Below are positions 14,301 to 22,856 of a stretch of 64,000 nt of DNA, in pieces. The notes below the pieces were generated by a model, which saw only the letters and a program-made list of their open reading frames with translations, had not been told where the DNA came from and searched no databases. The translations under genes were made by a program, and so were the position numbers. The stretch's first letter is position 1; each line of letters starts with the position of its first letter. This DNA comes from Membranipora membranacea (Eukaryota > Bryozoa > Gymnolaemata > Cheilostomatida > Membraniporidae), in the NCBI GenBank assembly GCA_914767715.1, contig OU612071.1, positions 15,558,948 through 15,622,947 on the forward strand. Direction: 5' to 3'.

Positions 14301-17300
14301 GCAATGCCCTTAGCAGTACACAGCAGTAATTTAACTGGCAATGCCAACAATGATTTCTCTTGAAATCCTTGATGCCAAATAATTTTTCATGCAATAGGCA
14401 CTGATGTTATGAAATTGTCACCTCCTAACTGTAACTTGTGCATCTTAAAAGGTAGTTATAATATATCAGGGAGACTTATATGCTTGTGCTCTTAGCAGGG
14501 TTTAATTTCAGCTTCAGCTTATTATCAGAGTATCCTTACTCTGTGAGTTTATTATCAGATTTGCAATCAAAAAATGCCACACAATAAGATGGGCTAGGCA
14601 GGGGATTATTTGTTTATCTTATCGCTGCGTATCGTGTTTCACAGCCAGCCCCATTGTTTCAGTCAGCATCCTAATCATAGCGCTGACTCCGACGGCTTGT
14701 GATCAGCTGACACAAACCAGGGCCGTAGTAGAGGAAGAATGGTGGGGGAGGCGGACATTTTTGAGGGTGTGAAGTAACACCAGGTTGGGTAATGTAAGTC
14801 CGGCTTCCAAAGCGTTTTAATGATATAAATAGCATTAATGTAAGTCCCAAATGAGCTGATTCTGACATGGAATATTCAGATATAGCATTTTTAGGTCACC
14901 CTATTCGGCATTCTAGGGGAGGCAGAGCGCCACTGCCTCCCCTAGAACTACGGGCCTGCACACAGAGACTACTGTAATTTGATCTTTTTGTAAGCAAACT
15001 TTTATCACTTTAGGCACCTAGCTGCTAAAAGCCCTAAGACCTTGATTAAAACTGCAAATCTTATAATAATGTAATCAACAACGCCACAATATCAAATTTT
15101 GATGACAAAGCATTGTACTTTCATCAATATCACTGGAGTTAGTTTGTCTCACTAGAATGAGACTAGACACGCAGAATTTGTTTTAATTTCGCTGCCTGAG
15201 GGAAGAAATTTTAATCAGAAACAAAACATTACAGGGACAAGTCCCTAACTCATGTGGTTTTGTTATGTGTCATAGTGTAATGTTACACAATCAGACACAG
15301 GCATTATCACTCAAACTATACTATATTCCTATGTGATGCTTAAATTATAGCCTGAGAGCCCTAGCTTGCCATTATCTGAGCGGGAAGTGACAAGTTGCTA
15401 AGATCACAAAAACACCAGGGCCTCAAAAAAAGGCAAACAATCAAAAAGAGGCATTAGCATTCTAACTATAAAAACTATAGTCTATACTCATATATGATGC
15501 TTAAATTATAGCCTGAGAACCCTAGCCCACTTTTTCCTGAGTGGGGAAAGACCAGTTGCAAATATCATATAAAACACCAAGACCCCCAAAAAAGGCAAAT
15601 AATCAAGCAGTGGCGTTATCACTCAACTAATCCCCTACATGATACTTCAATTATAGCCTGAGAACCAAGCCTGTCCTTATCTAAGCGGGGAGTGACAAGT
15701 TGCAAAAGCCAAACATGACCCCTGAAAAAAATGGAATCATAAGCTAGGGTACTGAGGCAGTTCACAAAATGTGGGCTGTTTGGAGGTGAGTATCATTACT
15801 CCCCAACCCTTCAACCCAGATTAAGGGCTCCAAGTATTCAAATTTCTGTGTCTATGAGTGGTTTCAATGCCATCTATAGCAATGAATTTTCTAAATGTTG
15901 AAAGGTCAGCTTTCATCTCATTTCAGTTGTTGAAATTTACACAAGCTTGACACGATGATATTTTGATCACTAACTGCTTATTGTTAATCAAATTACACAA
16001 AGACTTCATTTAAAAAAAACTGTCTAGGGCCTATGCTCCAGAAAGTAAAATTTCTTCGCTTGCAGACAAGAATATCAAATAATTGCCAAGTCAACTTCGG
16101 AGATTTTTTGATCAAGTTTTGCATAAAAATGATGTCATCCCTTAATTGCAATTCATTCCAGGAAAAAGCGCTTTTTGGATGAGTGTTTAATGTCGCACAA
16201 CCCTTGTACTTTATGATGATTAGCTCAAATCCGCAGTTGAAAGATGAACTTTTCAATCAAATCAACATATCAGCTTGAAAATATGTCATGATTTAACGAT
16301 AAAATGCCAGTGCATACATGTGCTATGAATTTGAGCTCATTACAGATAACTCTTTGTGAGAGAATGACGACAGCCCACATTGTCCTGACGCTGCCGATAC
16401 ACAGGCCCGTAGTTCTAGGGGAGGCAGGGACGCTCTACCTCACCTAGAATGCTAAATATAGCGGCAACATAGTTCCCTAAACACTATAATTCCCTAAACA
16501 CTATGTCAGAATCAGCTCCTCTGGGTTTTCCATTTGCTAATCATATGCCTAATTTGCTTGCGGAAGAGCTAACAGCACCCCTCCTGGTGATCTCCAGACT
16601 CGCCTCAGGCTATCGCCTCCCCTACCATTTTTTCTAGATTACGGCCCTTGACACTGATACATACTTGCGTTTAACATACGACGCTGTCGAGCTGTTTTTA
16701 TGGTGTGTTATTAGGAAGTCATATCACTTTCTAAGTCAGCGTCAGCGCCGATTAATCATCAAGTCATTGTGATATTAGATTATGAATCAGCACAAAGGTG
16801 TTAAGCTCAGGAAGTTTCAAATAAAAAATTGATAAATTTGCATGCTTAAACTTGCATGGCGATGATTATGTAATTGCCAAACAGGTGCTCCCTAGCCCAA
16901 TCACTCTTATCATTTACGAGCTTTAATATCCTGTCAACTAGCTAGTGGAAAAAGGTGTGTCATCTTACTGACCGGAGCTCTGCCTTAATTTTTACATTTA
17001 ACTGAGACTAGGCTTTGACACCAACCAACCCACCCTGAGGAGCAACGATGCCACCTCCATTTGCAAGGAGAAACCAGCTGTTGCACGGTTAGAGTACAGC
17101 TTAACAACCTAAAACCTTTTAAACACCACAAGCTAACCACCCTCCCTCCCAAAAAAACCCGACTAACTTGCAGAAATAAGTCTTTGCTTTAAAACAGCAC
17201 CTATCCTTCCTGAGAGCAGTACTATAATATCGAATGTTGGCCATGAATTATTGCACCATGATCGCCCTAGTTTCTACGCTGTTACATCGGTTACAACCTG

Positions 17301-19084
17301 CCCCTTTCCCCTATCTAGTAGAATAGCCTGAGTACCTTATCTACATCACCTTCATGAGGGATGTTGGTCTTCAGTTACTGCATCATGATGTTTTTAGGGG
17401 GTTATATCCCCACCATCCCCTTTACCAAGTAGAATAGACCGAGTTCCTTACCTGGATCTCTGAATGGTACGAGGACGTAGTTGTGTAGAGGCTGCTCCAG
17501 CCTACTCAGGGTCGTAGCTAAGATTCTACTGGCTCCTTCAATCACCTGCAGGTGAAAAAAATACCAAGAGGGAAAAATTAAGTTTAATTCTCACAGATCA
17601 AATCAGTTCAGAGAAATTTAACAATGAAAGGTTCCACGTTCATTCCTCAAGCTCATCAGCATAAAAAGATAATTTCCAACAATGGGCACTTGAAAAAGAC
17701 AGTACATCATTTTTTCCTTAGAGACCTTGACAATACCTGTAAAACTTTCATGCTTGCTGCTGAAACTCATCATTCCCTAACTTGCTTCCATCCCCTGATC
17801 TATTTAATATCCCTAAAATATGTAAGCTCATTAGCCCCCACCCCCCCCCCCCCCCCCCGGGGCCCCACATCAGTCAAAGAATATGACCGATGTTTTATCC
17901 TTTAGGACTGTGGCCTAACACAATGACGTATATCTGGTCACTAGTTTATGCATCAAACGTTCCCCTTGGCCAAATATTTAGTATCTTTGCATCTGCCTTT
18001 CCCAGACATAATAAAATTTCCAGGCTTGCCATACAATAGCTGCAGACATCCATTAACCTGCATGATCGGCTGCTAACCCTTCTATAGTGCGGGGGGGGGG
18101 GGGGGGGCAACCGATTCATAGTCAGGGCCGTAGTTAGAAAAAATGGTAGGGGAGGTGAAATCTTTGAGGGTGTGAAGTAACACCAGGTTTGGTATTGTAT
18201 GCTTCTCCTGAGTCACAGCCTCCAAATCATTTGAATGATATTAATTGCAAATGGAAGTCCCAAATACACAATTATAGCATTTTTAGGCCACTCTATTCAA
18301 CGTTCTAGGGGATGCAGTGCCTCCCTGCCACTGGCCAGCATAGTAATGGAAAACAATCAACACCCCTACTAAGCTACATAATGATGGCTGTTCTTCATAA
18401 TCTACATAAATTTATTATGTCTGGTGCATCTAGTGAACTCTTAGTTAAAAGTACACAACTTAAGTAATCCCAACTTACTTAATTCTCCATTGTTATAACA
18501 CTTTACACACATAACAAGATTAACAGCTTGAAAGTCTTTACAAATGGGCCTCCTCTGCCTATTATTGTATTAACAAGTCAATAATAGAATGAAAGTGATT
18601 TCTCTACCCTCTACCTATCCGAAGCTGTGAAACAAATTTTCAGTGATGGGCATTACACAGTGATAGTTGTGAGGCAACTATGTAATAGTTATGCAGCCTG
18701 GTAATTCTGGAATATGCACACTTCGCCACAGAACAAACTGGTCATGTTGAGTAGCAGGTTTAGCCCTGGATCATATTGGTAGTTCCTAAATTGTTGCCAG
18801 GTTGATCGATCTAATAGAATGTCTAGAAAAATACCAAGTGCTGTATACAACAAGGGCAACCTGCAGCGGGTGTCTCAAACAGAACACATGTTGTATAAAA
18901 GAAGGGCAACCAACAGAAAATGTATTCCACATACCTGTAACAAGTCATCGTACATAGATCCTGTGACGTCAAACACAAAGACAAGCGATGCAGCACCCTG
19001 AGCCGGTACAGCGACCTCATTTCCTGTTGTCGCTTGTAACAGCGTCACTGCAGTTAACAGCATGCTGAGGCTGTGAAGCCTCAT
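1..19084 (-). CDS. HMCN: Hemicentin, 5' part of gene (20 exons, runs off left edge)
   Basis: Hemicentins are secreted matrix proteins that organise basement-membrane linkages and cell anchoring. Exons, high to low: 19084-18935, 17545-17452, 10747-10677, 10016-9858, 9344-9222, 8564-8393, 7808-7671, 7012-6929, 6671-6490, 5790-5682, 5396-5288, 4861-4611, 4227-4085, 3746-3593, 3288-3177, 2770-2638, 2243-2096, 1660-1472, 834-633 and 103 to beyond base 1. All junctions are GT/AG and phases agree, giving 2,826 nt (942 codons) without a stop. The order signal peptide, VWA, hemicentin linker, Ig repeats is diagnostic of the family, and stretches such as [14 protein letters not shown] and VYVFTDAR-type residues match what I know of animal hemicentins. 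Family members usually carry many more Ig domains and often TSP1, G2F and EGF modules, which would lie to the left of this window. The start is the ATG at 19084-19082, just before a hydrophobic leader; no better upstream ATG was seen. Confidence 0.93.
391..632. repeat. 41-bp minisatellite, 5.9 copies, abutting a splice donor
   Basis: Six contiguous units begin at 391, 432, 473, 514, 555 and 596, an exact 41-bp spacing. Each has the core CTTGAGCTGACCTATCACAT. The last unit runs directly into exon 19 of hemicentin, so on the minus strand the intron's first bases, including the donor GTATGT, are the end of a repeat unit. There are no spacers, so it is a plain tandem array. Confidence 0.95.
822..1210 (-). 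repeat. Tandem duplication carrying a copy of the exon-19 acceptor and start
   Basis: The block from about 822 to 875 (5' end of hemicentin exon 19, its acceptor and neighbouring intron) recurs 171 bp away at about 993-1046, and more weakly at 1150-1190. In the second copy the minus strand still reads an AG acceptor (TATTACAG at about 1005-1012) followed by ATATACAGAAGGACGACG, very like the start of the true exon. The copy has no matching donor or full exon body, so it is a decayed partial exon copy in the intron. Confidence 0.8.
5018..5073. repeat. Foldback element, degenerate copy of the MITE at 41424-41545
   Basis: In the intron between hemicentin exons 11 and 12, the arm GCCTGCATTCCGAGTCGCTC at about 4990-5009 is repeated inverted as GGAGCAACTGGAATGCAGGC at about 5045-5064. 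Outside the arms are sequences related to CAAGTTTGATCC. The arms resemble those of the better preserved element at 41424-41545. Boundaries are approximate, and the whole element probably spans about 4955-5095. Confidence 0.6.
5682..8564 (-). CDS. HMCN: Hemicentin exons 6-10: linker between VWA and first Ig
   Basis: Five exons (8564-8393, 7808-7671, 7012-6929, 6671-6490, 5790-5682) encode about residues 200-427. This is the conserved non-Ig segment following the VWA domain in hemicentins. Readable blocks include [60 protein letters not shown], and [20 protein letters not shown]. Junction phases are 1, 1, 1, 0 and 1, and the frame stays open. The intron between exons 6 and 7 is unremarkable. 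The intron between exons 7 and 8 carries a TIR element with a tRNA-like core. The intron between exons 9 and 10 carries a 35-bp minisatellite. I found no frameshift or stop. Confidence 0.9.
5831..6062. repeat. 35-bp minisatellite, about 6.6 copies
   Basis: Units start at 5831, 5866, 5901, 5936, 5970, 6005 and about 6040, a steady 34-35 bp spacing in the intron between hemicentin exons 9 and 10. The core is TTCCCACAATGCATCTGCTA. Related single motifs (CCCACAATGCA or its complement) occur at about 1051, 4582 and 10540. The core resembles part of the Staf/ZNF143 promoter site; that resemblance is from memory and untested. Confidence 0.93.
7218..7556. mobile_element. TIR element (MITE-like) with a tRNA-like core
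   Basis: Two perfect 27-bp inverted ends enclose 339 bp: 7218-7244 starts CACTATGTTTCCAAGGTTCG, and 7530-7556 is its reverse complement. Inside, 7261-7293 is a near-perfect 16-bp hairpin. Bases 7323-7412 on the minus strand look like a Ser/Leu-type tRNA with a long variable region: a box A-like GTGGCCGAATGGTTAGC and a box B-like GGGGTTCAAGGCC. The acceptor stem pairs poorly, so it is probably a tRNA pseudogene or SINE head captured in a nonautonomous transposon. I could not identify a clear target-site duplication. Confidence 0.75.
7323..7412 (-). pseudogene. Degenerate tRNA-Ser/Leu-like sequence inside TIR element
   Basis: Read on the minus strand, GGCGGCGTGGCCGAATGG starts an acceptor and D arm. 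A variable-arm-like section and a T arm with GGTTCAAGG follow. The 3' acceptor strand pairs only out of register (GCGGC with GCCGC), so a functional tRNA is unlikely. It keeps plausible Pol III internal promoter boxes. Confidence 0.5.
9000..9110. repeat. Degenerate foldback-MITE copy containing GGAGTTGCTCCCCC
   Basis: Within the intron between hemicentin exons 5 and 6. Contains TTTGGAGTTGCTCCCCCTT at about 9013-9030 and a partly complementary arm ending in GATCGGATTGAACC. It resembles one arm of the family represented at 41424-41545. Ends are not sharply defined. Confidence 0.5.
9222..19084 (-). CDS. HMCN: Hemicentin exons 1-5: signal peptide and VWA domain
   Basis: Exon 1 (50 codons) begins [18 protein letters not shown], a typical secretion signal, and ends in the metal-binding motif [10 protein letters not shown] (DxTxS type MIDAS). 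Exon 2 (17545-17452) reads [13 protein letters not shown] and ends at PFRDP. Exon 3 (10747-10677) gives [14 protein letters not shown]. Exon 4 (10016-9858) starts [13 protein letters not shown] and contains [14 protein letters not shown], which supplies the later MIDAS aspartate. Exon 5 (9344-9222) carries [11 protein letters not shown] and ASTSSGQVF. The domain covers about residues 35-200, the normal VWA size. Introns 1 (1.4 kb) and 2 (6.7 kb) are by far the longest in this gene and are full of repeats. Exon limits are supported by donors such as CAG|GTATGT and acceptors preceded by pyrimidine tracts. Confidence 0.93.
14221..14430. repeat. Diverged tandem duplication of about 170 bp
   Basis: GATGCAATAGTCACGAATGT at 14221 is matched by CATGCAATAGGCACTGATGT at about 14390. 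Each is followed by TATGAAATCGTCACC or TATGAAATTGTCACC. Only the ends of the unit are well conserved. Confidence 0.6.
14718..14958. mobile_element. Short nonautonomous TIR element, copy A (hAT-like ends)
   Basis: The left end CAGGGCCGTAG (14718-14728) pairs with the right end CTACGGGCCTG (14948-14958). A sub-terminal stretch GGGGGAGGCGG is matched inverted by CTGCCTCCCCTAG. Flanks 14709-14716 and 14959-14966 agree at 6 of 8 bases, compatible with a decayed 8-bp target duplication as in hAT elements. It shares about 200 bp of internal sequence with the copy at 18122-18345. No transposase is encoded. Confidence 0.65.
15300..15735. repeat. Three diverged tandem copies, 145-162 bp each
   Basis: TGATGCTTAAATTATAGCCT at 15333, its match at 15495 and a diverged form (TGATACTTCAATTATAGCCT) at 15640 mark three units. 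Each continues with GAGCGGG-type and GTGACAAGTTGC-type stretches. Lies in hemicentin intron 2. Confidence 0.8.
16402..16651. mobile_element. Short TIR element, copy B (hAT-like ends)
   Basis: Starts CAGGCCCGTAGTTCTAGGGG and ends with CTAGATTACGGCCCTTG, an imperfect inverted match. The inner parts GGGGAGGCAG and CGCCTCCCCTA also pair. The interior differs from copies A and C, so it is a related subfamily or a rearranged copy. No clear target-site duplication was found. Confidence 0.55.
17841..18107. repeat. Poly(C) and poly(G) tracts 230 bp apart
   Basis: 17841-17858 is a run of 18 C and 18091-18107 is a run of 17 G. Other G runs occur at 27483-27493, 55769-55780 and 62009-62025. Such tracts are prone to slippage and assembly error, so their exact lengths are uncertain. 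Confidence 0.9.
18122..18345. mobile_element. Short TIR element, copy C, right end truncated
   Basis: Begins AGGGCCGTAGTTAGAAAAAA and follows copy A through GAGGGTGTGAAGTAACACCA, GTCCCAAAT, ATAGCATTTTTAGG and TTCTAGGGGA. The right terminal repeat is missing or eroded after GCCTCCCTGCC. Same orientation as copy A. Confidence 0.65.
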
Positions 19085-20250
19085 TGTCACCCCGGGTGTA
19101 GATCACCTTGAGTCGCTTTGTGGTCAGCGAAAAGATTGGTAATGAATATTTTGATGTCGCCGTGCAACTGGAGGCAATGACTTGTTGTCACTATGTAGGG
19201 GACTTCTTTATATTTTCACCAGAAAATTTGTTGTTTTGTCTGGTCTGCCCGCAGACCAACTCTTGGTATAAATATCTAAAATATAGAAAAGCAAAATAAT
19301 TGTTATTATCCTCCATCAAGCTTTAATGCCGTAGAAATTAGTTGTTTCCTAAAAAATCCCGCCGCAAACGTCTTGATTGAAACTTAAAACAGCCAATTAC
19401 TTGCACATTTCTTTATTTCTCAGTTGCGATGAGCGCACTTATAACACAGAGCAAAGAAAGTTGGATGCACAACCTTACACTATCAATTTGATCAAGAAGC
19501 AACAGCTATTTGATTTGACAAACACTTCTGCTTTAACAAAATGAATCTGATTGCCTTCATCAAAACAACCATGATCACACTTTGCCATTACTTTCAATAG
19601 AAACTTGGATGAGGACAGGCACTCTACGCCTTCACATTTACCCAAGCTATGGACTAACTATAAATAATAATTATAAAAATGGTAGTAGTAAGTAAGACTA
19701 GTTGCATTACCAAGAAACACTCTTAGGACAGGTTGTTTCCACTCACCTTGCTCTTGTCGCTTCAACCACTGAACTGAGTGAGGTCTTGGTAGTCAATAAA
19801 ATATACTAAATATCGTGAGATTCCATATCTTGATTGATTACAAAACAAAATTTATCCTCTGACTGTCATGTTCACAGTGTATGAAAAATTGTGAGGTAAA
19901 GTTTGGAGAATGATTGAACATGTGTGTATTTAATAATTAGTCATTTTACCATTTTGACCAATGAGCTGAATGAAGTCCATTTATCTGGCCAATTGGAATG
20001 CTAAAATTAACACTCTTCTCCTTTGATTGGCCAGCATTGAATTTACAGAGTAGACCATTCTGATTCGGATTTGTTTTCTCTTTGTATCTGAGAGCACAAC
20101 TCCGTGAATTCTTAAAGGGTGCAGGTGGGAACAGGGAGTTTGTGATAGTGTACCAAACTCCCTGGTGGGAATAAGGCTTGTCAACTGTGATACGTGGTTG
20201 AAAGCAATCGCAAGGTGGTTCAACTTAGCCCAGCTAAGATTTATATCAGT
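19085..20250. other. Intergenic, 5' flank of hemicentin
   Basis: This stretch should contain the hemicentin promoter and 5' UTR, read leftwards. I could not assign a TATA box, initiator or other defined element. No coding region or repeat of note was recognised. Confidence 0.5.
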
Positions 20251-20397
20251 ATGGAAGAAGGTTTAGATGTAAATAATAATTACCAGATATATAGATGTCG
20301 AGTGTGTCTGTCAGTACGTCGAGGTGAGAGTAGGAATGGAATGGATTGGATACCAATGGTGTGTGATAAGTGTGTAACCTTGTTAGGTCAGAGCTAG
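20251..20397 (+). CDS. Small CxxC...CxxC ORF (48 aa), possibly a gene or first exon
   Basis: An ATG with a favourable context (A at -3, G at +4) opens a 48-codon frame beginning MEEGLDVNNNYQIYRCRVC and containing VCDKCVTLLGQS before TAG. Two CxxC pairs 27 residues apart look like a zinc-ribbon or knuckle. AATAAA lies at 20645-20650, about 250 bp downstream, so a short single-exon transcript is possible. A good donor (CGAG|GTGAGA at 20315) and a good acceptor (CCTACAG at about 20873-20879) also exist, but joining them stops quickly. I do not recognise a family. The frame could be chance; its head-to-head position with hemicentin is the only context. Confidence 0.35.
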   Translation: MEEGLDVNNNYQIYRCRVCLSVRRGESRNGMDWIPMVCDKCVTLLGQS

Positions 20398-20644
20398 TTA
20401 GTTGTAATGGCCAGTTGACCATCTGTATGTATGCTCGATATATGTAGTGGAATACCACCAGCCATGGGTTTTCCCGGCTAAGCCGATGGCATCCCAGAAT
20501 GCCAGTCAGGGTTTTCCGACTGTGTGTCAGCGACAGCCCAGAACACGCCAGTTCCCAGAGCTGTGCCAATGTTTTGACCCCATCGTTTCCAAGTTACAAC
20601 TTAAATAGTGTGCTATTGTGCTGGCTGGAGGAGATAATGACTGG

Positions 20645-20650
20645 AATAAA
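20645..20650 (+). promoter_or_regulatory. Possible polyadenylation signal AATAAA
   Basis: Canonical hexamer downstream of the small CxxC ORF. It is the only AATAAA close to that ORF on this strand. By itself it is weak evidence in AT-rich DNA. Confidence 0.3.
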
Positions 20651-21374
20651 TACAGTTGAGAATAGCATACAGTAATTATGATGATGACTCAGTAGCTATC
20701 AATGCAGAAAGCCTTAGTTGAGTGTAATAATATTTTAATTACTACAGGTTGTGTATAAAAGTATCTCATCAACTTTTGTTTTTTCCTCCTAACAAAGTTT
20801 TCCAAGACAGATTAGGGAAGTTAAAGCATAAATGTAATTTGCATACCATTATTACTTACTATGTTTTTTTCCTACAGAGCCCAGATGAAGACTGCTTTTA
20901 ACCTTTGGAGTGATTAGGACTAGCACACATCTATTTGGTCGGGAGGCTCGCAGCTTAAAGGAGTTTTTCCCAACCCTTCCTATCTCCCTTTTTCCTCCCT
21001 TGTATCAACTTCGCCCAGAAAATTTGTTAAGCTTCTTTCTGGAAGGGAAACATACATTTGCTTTGCCGCTATACTGCTTCTATGCAGCTATTCAATATCT
21101 TTAACTTAGAAAAATGACAAACAAGGGCCAAATTGTACCTTTACAGCGGGACTGACGTTGGTACTGCAGGAACGTCTGCGGGGACCTCCCAATTTCTAGT
21201 TCCGCAAAGTTGCCATATATGAGTCAAGACACCTGACAAAATGGTTAAAAAAACTTTCAACCAAATGCCAGATGGGTGTAGTGCAAATTACTATGCTTCA
21301 TACCATTGTGTAATAATATAGAACCATTGTAACCAATAACATTTCAAGTTGTGAGCTTGTTTTACAAAATACCT

Positions 21375-21410
21375 AATTGATTTGATCATTGATCATTGAT
21401 CAAATCAATT
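21375..21410. repeat. 36-bp palindrome, 13-bp perfect stem
   Basis: AATTGATTTGATC at 21375-21387 is exactly repeated inverted at 21398-21410. The 10-base centre ATTGATCATT is itself partly symmetric. Could extrude as a hairpin or be a remnant of a foldback element. Confidence 0.9.
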
Positions 21411-22028
21411 GGGTCATTAGGTTTTGTGCATCGAGTATACTGGCTAAAATCCTTGAGGGCTTTTTACATTCCCTGCTCACATCGTCTCACAGTGAGTGCG
21501 AGTTAAAAGGGAATTCCCCCTCCAACACTTGACTGGCTTTAGACAATAAATACTCTCAGTTTCTGCTCTCACTACAAATGAAACTTCATTGAATAGGTAA
21601 TATTTTTTGTATATGTTTCATAAAGTTTCAGGATGTTTAATGCTTTGGAGATGTTATCACAGTGTCAGAAGGGAGAAAGATGAAGGAGAAAATGGATAGG
21701 CGGATTGTGACAATTCTTACCTGAGTATAACCAACAAGGATAGTGGGAATTCCAAATACCTTGTAAGAGTAAACACTAGCGAGAGTTTTAGGAATATTAA
21801 TGTTAGCACTTATTTTGGCTAGCAAAGGTGTAAGTATAAATAATGTAAGTTTTAGCTAGCTCGTTGATTCAAGTAACTAAAGTGAACCTTTCTTCTCCCT
21901 TTTTACTCTTCTATGGAAGACCCATGGCTGCTCAATAGTAGTTCGAGCCCCCTCCCCCCTAGACTCTTGCTCCCCTCCTGATGCCCCTCGCCTCCCCAGG
22001 ATGTTCATAAAACAGTTCATGGTAACTC

Positions 22029-22399
22029 ATGGCTGGTGCACATCGTCCCAGAAAGCCATCCCTGTCAATGTGAACATGAAAATGACACTATCCCAGTCTG
22101 TCTGGGACAGTATCTGGAAGTTTGTAACTTTTGTCAAACCTTCTAAATACTGTCCCAGACAGACCCAGACTCATTTTACATCTGAGTACTATGTGAACAC
22201 CACATTGGGATGATTTGGGACTATATCTGGGACAATCTTAGACTATGGGAACATTATCCCAGTACTATCCCAGACATAAAACTTATTGCTAGTATTGGAT
22301 ACAATGTGAGCGTTAGACTGGGTCTATCTGGGATAAACATCTGGGATAAACATCTGGGATGACATCCCGATGTCATCTGGGACAATGTGGACCACCATC
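22029..22399. mobile_element. TIR element rich in TGGGA/TCCCA motifs
   Basis: The left end ATGGCTGGTGCACATCGTCC and the reverse complement of the right end (ATGGTGGTCCACATTGTCCC) agree at most positions. The interior has many TCTGGGACA or TGTCCCAGA motifs in both orientations, including CCCAGTCTGTCTGGGA near 22092 and a direct repeat ATCTGGGATAAAC near 22340. It is about 370 bp and noncoding, so MITE-like. No clear target duplication. Confidence 0.6.
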
Positions 22400-22856
22400 A
22401 AGAAACAAAATCATCAATCATAAATGTCTGAATTGAGAAGATTGACATTTCACAATACCAATTGCAATTTTTCTTAATTGAGTAAATAATTTAAAGGAAT
22501 GGTGTTACCAAAGATTATAAATAGTCATTGGTGTTACATTTGGGGAATGTTTTTAATCGATCATCAGCCTTCAACATCATTTAGCTTCTTATTTGATATT
22601 ATCTAGGCATCCTGGTGGTGATTGACGAATCATATTGATCTTTATACAGATTTGTCTAATCAGGATGTAGTTGTCAAACAAAAAGAGCCTAGGAAAACTA
22701 AAGAAAGTCAATAAGGAAGTAGCTGTAGTATTTTATCCCTGTTAATAATTCAGTCAGCTGACTAGGTCATTTAAACCAACAGCATTTTGCCAACCGGTCA
22801 TTTATCAAATTCATTCCATGCTCAACAGGTCAGGATTAATCACAGAGCAATACATT

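Larger units (their letters stand above)
10748..17451 (-). other. HMCN: Hemicentin intron 2 (6.7 kb), no exon recognised inside
   Basis: No coding exon was recognised on either strand, and reading frames are short. The intron holds degenerate tandem duplications: about 12190-12490 (two weakly similar 230-bp units), 14221-14430 (two 170-bp units with GTTATGAAATCGTCACC) and 15300-15735 (three units). It also holds two short TIR elements at 14718-14958 and 16402-16651. The rest is AT-rich unique sequence. A long early intron in a matrix gene could hold enhancers, but nothing here shows one. Confidence 0.75.
17546..18934 (-). other. HMCN: Hemicentin intron 1 with homopolymer tracts
   Basis: No exon recognised. 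Contains a C-tract at 17841-17858, a G-tract at 18091-18107 and a TIR-element copy at 18122-18345. At 18840-18900 two similar 20-bp pieces ending in AAGGGCAACC occur close together. Confidence 0.7.
20651..22856. other. Intergenic between small ORF and kinase gene
   Basis: No coding exon recognised. Holds a perfect-stem palindrome at 21375-21410 and a TIR element at 22029-22399. The kinase promoter and 5' UTR should lie towards the right end; none was identified from motifs. Confidence 0.5.

Noticed and set aside
17624-17905. 93-codon frame ending in a proline run
   Set aside because: The prolines come from the poly(C) tract in hemicentin intron 1; no homology or splice context was seen.
20251-20315. 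Small CxxC ORF as the first coding exon of the STE20-like kinase
   Set aside because: Its donor phase (1) does not match the phase-0 start of kinase exon 2, and the kinase has its own ATG exon. No intermediate exon was found to bridge them.
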